The translations under genes were made by a program, and so were the position numbers. DNA of 64,000 bases, from NCBI GenBank assembly GCA_037042915.1, contig CM073195.1:2542001-2606000 (forward strand), written 5' to 3'. The notes below the pieces were generated by a model, which was not told where the DNA came from, ran no database searches, and saw only the letters and a program-made list of their open reading frames with translations. This DNA is from Auricularia sp. M13. Its lineage: Eukaryota > Basidiomycota > Agaricomycetes > Auriculariales > Auriculariaceae. This document shows positions 59,301 to 64,000 of this stretch, piece after piece. Every line of letters begins with the position of its first letter. Position 1 is the first letter of the stretch.

Positions 59301-61718
59301 AGAAGCGCGGTGTCGGTATGCAGGGTATGGATTGGGATGAAGCCTGGGAAGACTATCATTATTCGATCGCATGCTATTCTCGTCACGTTGCGGATATGGT
59401 GCGTCGAGAACTTGGCGGCCCTACAGAGCGGACCTTTCAGTGAGTTGTATTCCAGCTATCTCAATGTTCATTAAACTTATTCATTGTAGAAGCAAACGTG
59501 CGAAGGACGGTCGCTTTCCGTTGGAGATCAACCAGTCTTCGTTTGACCGCGCTGTTGCCTATTGCCAACGATACAGCTACAACAACCTCCTGGCGGCTTC
59601 TTGTGACGATACAAAGCTGCTCCCAGACTGGGGAACGTATTACGATCAGGTGCAACACACATGGTACCTTGTTGGGGGTGTCGATGGCCCCATCGTGTTC
59701 GAAAATGAAGAGGAGCTTCGTGCGCTGTTTAACGAGGCCCATCGTGTCAAAGCTACTAAGGTTTTGTTGTTCTAATCGTCATTTAGAAACATGTCTCATT
59801 CGATTTCAGATCCGTGTTTGGATTCTTGGTATTCCCCTGCCTGGGGTACCACCTTTGGTTCTAGCTGCTCTCGCAATCGGTGAGAAGAACTCTGTGCCAC
59901 AGCTACTCGCATGGCACGAGAAGATTATCGAAGGGCTGTGTACTCGGGGGCTACACATCGCTTCTTACTCCACGGACGGCGCCGAAACAGAACGTGGTGT
60001 GCAACGTCAGGCTGCTGCGAAGGCGCCGCACTTTATGCGCATCACCGTCTCTCACCCGCTGGCCGACCGTGATGACATTGCAATTACTGTGCCCATGTAC
60101 GATGGCAAACCGCTCGCCTACTGCATGGATGCCGAACACGCCCGCAAAAGTCTGCGCAACTTCATTTTCAGCGGTGCTCGGGCTGCTACACTTGGCGACC
60201 ACACGCTGTCGTTCGACATGATCGTCGATTTGCTGCTGGAGCCAGGTACACCTCTGTACAGGCGCGATGTTTTCAACCCTGATCGACAGGATGACCCTGC
60301 TGCTGGCCGGCTGTTTTCTGCCGAATTCCTTGACTTTGCGGTTACGAAGCGCGGCGACTGGAACGGCCTTATTGCTTTCCTCTTTGTCTTCGGCGAGCTC
60401 TGCGATGCCTGGCTCTCACGCTCCATGAGCAATAGTGACCGAGCTAAGGTCGTATTCAGAGCCAGATTCTTCCTTGAAGGCTGGGATGCGTTTCTCAAAG
60501 CTGCAGAATACCCCGCTGCTCATGGACTAGCCCGGGAGACTCGTGAAGTCGTCCAGATTCTCTGCGACTCGATGCTCGCGCTACTTGTCATTTATCGTGA
60601 CCACACCAGCACTCCACTTCCGTTCGCGCCTTGGATGCATTCAACTGCGGTCAACGAGCACGTTTACGGCGTAACCCGTCGCATTCTCGAGGAATTCACC
60701 GCTCTCGACTTCATTTTCATTCAACCGAAGCTCAGAGTCCTTCTCAATCGTGACTACATCGAAGGCCCACATTCAGCTAAAGCTAGGGCATCTGGCTACC
60801 ACCACACGTACTTCTCCGCTACCGGAATGAATTTCCAGACCGCCGCCATCTTTCCTAGTGACGAAGAACTTCAGCAGCTGGCCAAGTTCGGCTTTGCTGA
60901 AGCTCAGGATCTGTTAATGTCCGTTGGTATTGACATTCTCGCAGTGCTTCAGACCGCGGCGCCGGTTGGCGGCCTCCCAGCTATCTCCACATTTGGCGCT
61001 GATCACCTCTTCGAACAACCAACGGAGGAGGCTGACGATTGTGATATGGACGATCTCGATGGCGAATCCGACGCTACCAACGACAATGGTACCGCGAAAC
61101 TCAATCAGATCCTCGAAGAGTATGACGACGTCTGGTTCCTTTCATCTGAAGGGAGTCAGAAAGTCAATGCTGTCCTCCTTGCGGCTGCCGCAGAGAAGGC
61201 GAACCGCGCTATTGAGATGTAAGATTGTCGTTTTAATTGTGCATCTTCAGATCTGACAGAATTCTAGCAAAAAAATCGGCGAGGAGGACGACGCTGCGCT
61301 AGGTGCGGACGTTCTGTCCGACATGATGAAGGCATGCACAGTCTCCACTCGGGCAAAGGCTTCAGCTGCCGATCCTCTGCATGATCTCATGCAGCTCGCT
61401 CGCATTCGACGTGAACACCAGCCCGCTCACATCTCAGGCGGGGTTCGCCAGTCACAGGCTGCACCAACTACTGAGAAGGGCCCCTCGGTGCGCCGCCAGC
61501 TCCTCAATTCGATTTACGAAATTATGCGGGAGGAAAGACGAAAAGCTAAGGATTCAGAACGCCGAATGTCAAGTCTGGGCGGTCAAAATCGACGGGATCG
61601 CTGGTTGGCCAATGCAGATGCACCGCCTGCTGGTAACGCAGCAAACGCGGGGGTAGAGAAAGTGACGCGCAGAGACGCGCAGAGACGCGCAGAGCATACT
61701 GTACCGTATCGACCGTAG
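56356..61718 (+). CDS. Giant transposon protein: Ulp1-like protease fused to transposase-like region
   Basis: Six exons join in phase: 56356-57774, 57839-57891, 57940-59439, 59490-59760, 59810-61218, 61268-61718, giving 1,700 residues. Residues about 300-470 form a C48/Ulp1-type desumoylase fold: PANHWASFLV (His369), VLYYDSLS (Asp386), and RQQDNSNCGVLAL (Gln423, Cys429), the expected His-Asp-Gln-Cys set. Residues about 490-650 are basic and Ser/Pro-rich, perhaps DNA-binding or nuclear-targeting. The C-terminal half belongs to a large family of Agaricomycete hypothetical proteins. It has SYSTDGAETERG (Asp1137), CMDAEHARKSLRNF (Asp1188), NPDRQDDPAAGRLFSAEF and STAVNEHVYGVTRRI (Glu1364), a layout resembling the D/D/E catalytic core of P-element/THAP9-like transposases. 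Without splicing, two overlapping frames would be read (stop at 57933, start at 57914). The transposase assignment is inference. Confidence 0.75.
61665..61694 (+). repeat. Three tandem copies of a 10-bp unit
   Basis: ACGCGCAGAG is repeated three times without error inside the last exon of the transposon gene, immediately before the inverted repeat. Because the unit is not a multiple of three, each copy changes the frame; the actual count sets which frame reaches the stop. Confidence 0.8.
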
Positions 61719-61861
61719 GTTCAGTAACGCGTAACGCCGACCTCTGGAAAATAAGGTTTGATGTGCGGAATCGACCGCGATCTCTTATCGAGGCTCACAA
61801 AGATTAGATAAATTTTATCGGACCCCGTGGGAATGAACCTACGGTCGATACGGTACAGTAT
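61696..61861. repeat. Perfect 27-bp inverted repeat, possible 160-bp MITE with TA duplication
   Basis: Bases 61696-61722 and 61835-61861 are exact reverse complements, with a 112-bp AT-rich spacer. Read as a small transposon, it is CTGTACCGTATCGACCG... (61699-61858) flanked by TA on both sides, as for Tc1/mariner-type insertions. The left arm contains the stop codon of the large transposon gene (61716-61718). It could instead be a transcription-terminating hairpin or part of the element's own end. Confidence 0.65.
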
Positions 61862-62453
61862 CTCGCTCAAATCTTTACATAATCACACGATCCTTACCTC
61901 AATAGATAGCCAATATCATTCTAAATATTATCGTGATTTTAGGTGAATTTTACAGGCCCTAAATCCGGAAATGTTCGTTAATATGTCTAAATGTGCGCGT
62001 CACTCTTGCGCGAGGACAATGATTGTCCCCCTGCGCGTCATGCGCGTCTGCCCATGGGAGGTATGTAACTACATGAAATCATATTATAAGCCTGTAAGAT
62101 GGCTTACTACACCAGAATTGCCTCTTGGACAGTCACTGTCACACGTAAGTTGAATGCAAATGCACAATCTCAACTTCGAGCTCAGACCTTCTGGCTAACC
62201 TGCATCCAGACACATACAATGAGCTAGGAAATATGAGTTCCTAAGTAAGGCTTGTCATGCATTGGGAGGAAGTGGTCTTGCAGTGTTTCTGCCCTATGAA
62301 TGGCTGACCTTGAATCTGAGTCAAATTTCGAAGTCAGCTGTTTGCTCCTTGTCTTCCTCCCACCACCATCGCTTCCCTGCTTCCACTCCACCTCAAACTT
62401 GTCACCCCTCAGGGTAAAATCACTTCCTGTGGTTTATCCTTAGTTGCTCTCAT
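61862..62453. other. AT-rich non-coding flank
   Basis: About 590 bases, AT-rich, no gene. The right end of the large mobile element should lie here, but no inverted copy of its left side was found. A short palindrome GGACAATGATTGTCC is near 62014. Confidence 0.45.
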
Positions 62454-62947
62454 TAGAGCTCAGTTAGTTATCTCCCGTGAGATAACTAACAGGTTACTAA
62501 CGTTAGGTATTACTAACAGGGTGTTACTAACATTTTTAATAACATTTGAGCTTATATAATACAATATAGGTTGAGAGTACATCCTAGACATCACCCAGGC
62601 TAGTGATAGATTAATTGAGGTGCTGAAAGTAAGTCTTGAGGGCCCGAATTGTATGTTTGGTGCTCAAATACAACCAACTCACTTCCCACAGCATTGGGAA
62701 GCCGTGGTACACCAGCATGAGTGATATTTTACAACTTAGAGGGTGAACAGGTCACTCAAATGGTATGAGAGCTGAGATTCACATTGCAGGACTCCTTCAG
62801 GGCCCAGGATCCCTTCTCTGGCCAAGGGCTTTTAAGTACCTTCGAAGTTAGTAACCCGACCTTCCTCCAGGACCTGTGTTACTAACATGTTACTAACTAA
62901 CAAGTTAGTAACAAAGTTAGTAACTTTCAGTAACTAATTGAGCGCTA
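62454..62947. mobile_element. hAT-like MITE (494 bp)
   Basis: Terminal inverted repeats of 17 bp at 62454-62470 (TAGAGCTCAGTTAGTTA) and 62931-62947 (reverse complement TAGCGCTCAATTAGTTA) match at 15 of 17 positions. They are flanked by a perfect 8-bp duplication GCTCTCAT at 62446-62453 and 62948-62955. Eight-base duplications with termini beginning TAG/CAG are characteristic of hAT transposons. Inside each end is a cluster of GTTAGTAAC/GTTACTAAC nine-mers in both orientations (62486-62536 and 62848-62929), likely transposase-binding sites. There is no coding capacity, so it is non-autonomous. Confidence 0.8.
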
Positions 62948-62955
62948 GCTCTCAT

Positions 62956-64000
62956 GTGAGAACAATTAAAAATCTTACTGTTCTCATTTGAGAGTGGTTA
63001 ATCCTACACCTTGCGGACCGGCTTCTGATTTGTGATGCTCTGTGCTCATCCCAGACTTTGGAGATAGAGTACTATATTCCTGCTCCTGACTTTGCCTGTG
63101 TCTCTGTGCTGGGAACAGTTGCTAACCTTTGCAGCGCCTTTTTGGGACACTACTGCGTATACTGGCAACAATCCTTGTCTGCACTGTCATGTGCACACGC
63201 GATACACCCATCCGCGTCAGGCTCAAGCTGCTCTCAGTGTTACGGTGCGCGGCGATCTTGCCCATACGCCGCTTCCGTTGGATCTCTTTCGCCGCTTCAC
63301 CTGCTCCGTTGGACCGATATACCGTTCCGCATGCCTCTCCGGACCGCTGGCACCTCGGCTACCTTCTCTCGGCGTCACCGGACCCCTGTCAACCTCGGTC
63401 CTTGGATGCAACGCGCTATTGCCATTGTTGTCGATCACCGCTGCGTTGATTTCCAACCAGCGTGTAGCCGTTCGTCGGTCCGTCTCCTCGGCGTCACATT
63501 ACGGCCTACACCTTTGGAGATGCCGCACACCACACCTCGGGTATTGCCCTGCATGGCCGGTGTGCGCTGGGAGTACAGGTGAAGCTGCAACGATCGTGCC
63601 GACATACATCCTTCACCCTCTGTCCCCTGGATGCTCAACCGCTCCGGCACCTCGGACCTCGGCCGCCACACTCTCCTCGGTCCGCGCGCGGCATGGTCCA
63701 TGGTCCGGAGGCTGTCCGGATGGAGTGGGAGTGTTGATTGTTGGGTGGTGCGCTCGTACCTCGCTCGCCGACACGTTGCGCTCGCTGCTGCGCTCGCCAT
63801 TGCGTCGGGTCGCCCCGGTGTCGGTGCGTGCATACATGCAAGGACACCTCGGTCTGTCTCGGATACCCGCCCGATACCCTCCATAGGCACGGACATCCTT
63901 TATCCCCTTCGTCCGGAGTCGTTCTGCGCCTTCGGCGCGACGCTTCACTCTTTCTTGACCCTCCCTTGACTCCCTTTACCCCCCATTGCTTCCACTGGCT
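62956..64000. other. Unassigned region at the window end
   Basis: About 1 kb of C/T-rich sequence with several open frames in all phases (up to 264 codons) but no family resemblance, signal peptide or splice pattern. Short motifs such as CACCTCGG and CTCGGCGTCAC recur. It could be part of another repeat or retroelement; nothing firm can be said. Confidence 0.35.

Noticed and set aside
56356-61718. KDZ or Plavaka transposon assignment
   Set aside because: The Ulp1 association fits KDZ, but the characteristic KDZ and Plavaka sequence signatures I know are not visible in the transposase-like half.
62486-62929. CRISPR-like array of GTTAGTAAC repeats
   Set aside because: Nine-mers occur in both orientations with irregular spacing and fall symmetrically inside the MITE termini; a fungal genome would not carry a CRISPR array.
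63092-63886. 264-codon open frame near the window end
   Set aside because: Three long frames overlap here in the same stretch, all low in information and without recognisable motifs, so none was called a gene.

Overview
The window looks like a fungal nuclear contig, most likely from an Agaricomycete (mushroom-forming basidiomycete). Protein genes sit close together on both strands, are GC-rich, and are cut by many GT-AG introns of roughly 35-80 nt. The families seen are typical of that group. No rRNA, tRNA, CRISPR array or bacterial operon could be supported.

Layout. 1-18.1 kb is a housekeeping stretch: a partial ATP-dependent DNA ligase, an EI24-like membrane protein, a homeodomain transcription factor, a membrane dipeptidase, arginine methyltransferase RMT2, a rhodanese protein, a bacterial-type aminoglycoside nucleotidyltransferase-like protein, dihydrofolate synthase, the DPH4 J-protein and a TatD-family hydrolase. 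18.6-22.0 kb holds one small secreted protein and then about 3 kb without a recognisable gene. 22.0-35.5 kb contains a duplicated pair: two HxxxDG acyltransferases and two SLC35C-type nucleotide-sugar transporters, with a single-pass surface protein and a secreted alpha/beta hydrolase between them. 36.2-44.3 kb carries a Rieske-DUF455 fusion, a divergent F-box/LRR-like gene and a large disordered protein with three NWDD(D)F/Y-type motifs, possibly a Byr4/Bfa1-like cell-cycle regulator. 45.6-55.3 kb is a metabolic/secretory stretch: old yellow enzyme, a small secreted protein, an ascomycete-type laccase, an amino-acid/choline-type permease and a small membrane protein.

56.3-63.0 kb is mobile DNA. 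Six exons join in phase into one predicted 1,700-residue protein with an N-terminal Ulp1/SENP-type cysteine protease and a C-terminal transposase-like region. Its stop codon lies inside a perfect 27-bp inverted repeat. About 600 bp further on is a 494-bp hAT-like MITE with 17-bp terminal inverted repeats and a perfect 8-bp target duplication. The last kilobase is unassigned.

A caution on quality: many conserved genes (ligase, TatD, both acyltransferases, alpha/beta hydrolase, Rieske-DUF455, F-box, OYE) show single-base frame changes with no plausible intron. Others (FOL3, the nucleotidyltransferase-like gene, the 5.4-kb transposon gene) show none. Sequencing indels are the simplest explanation for most; some may be real decay.
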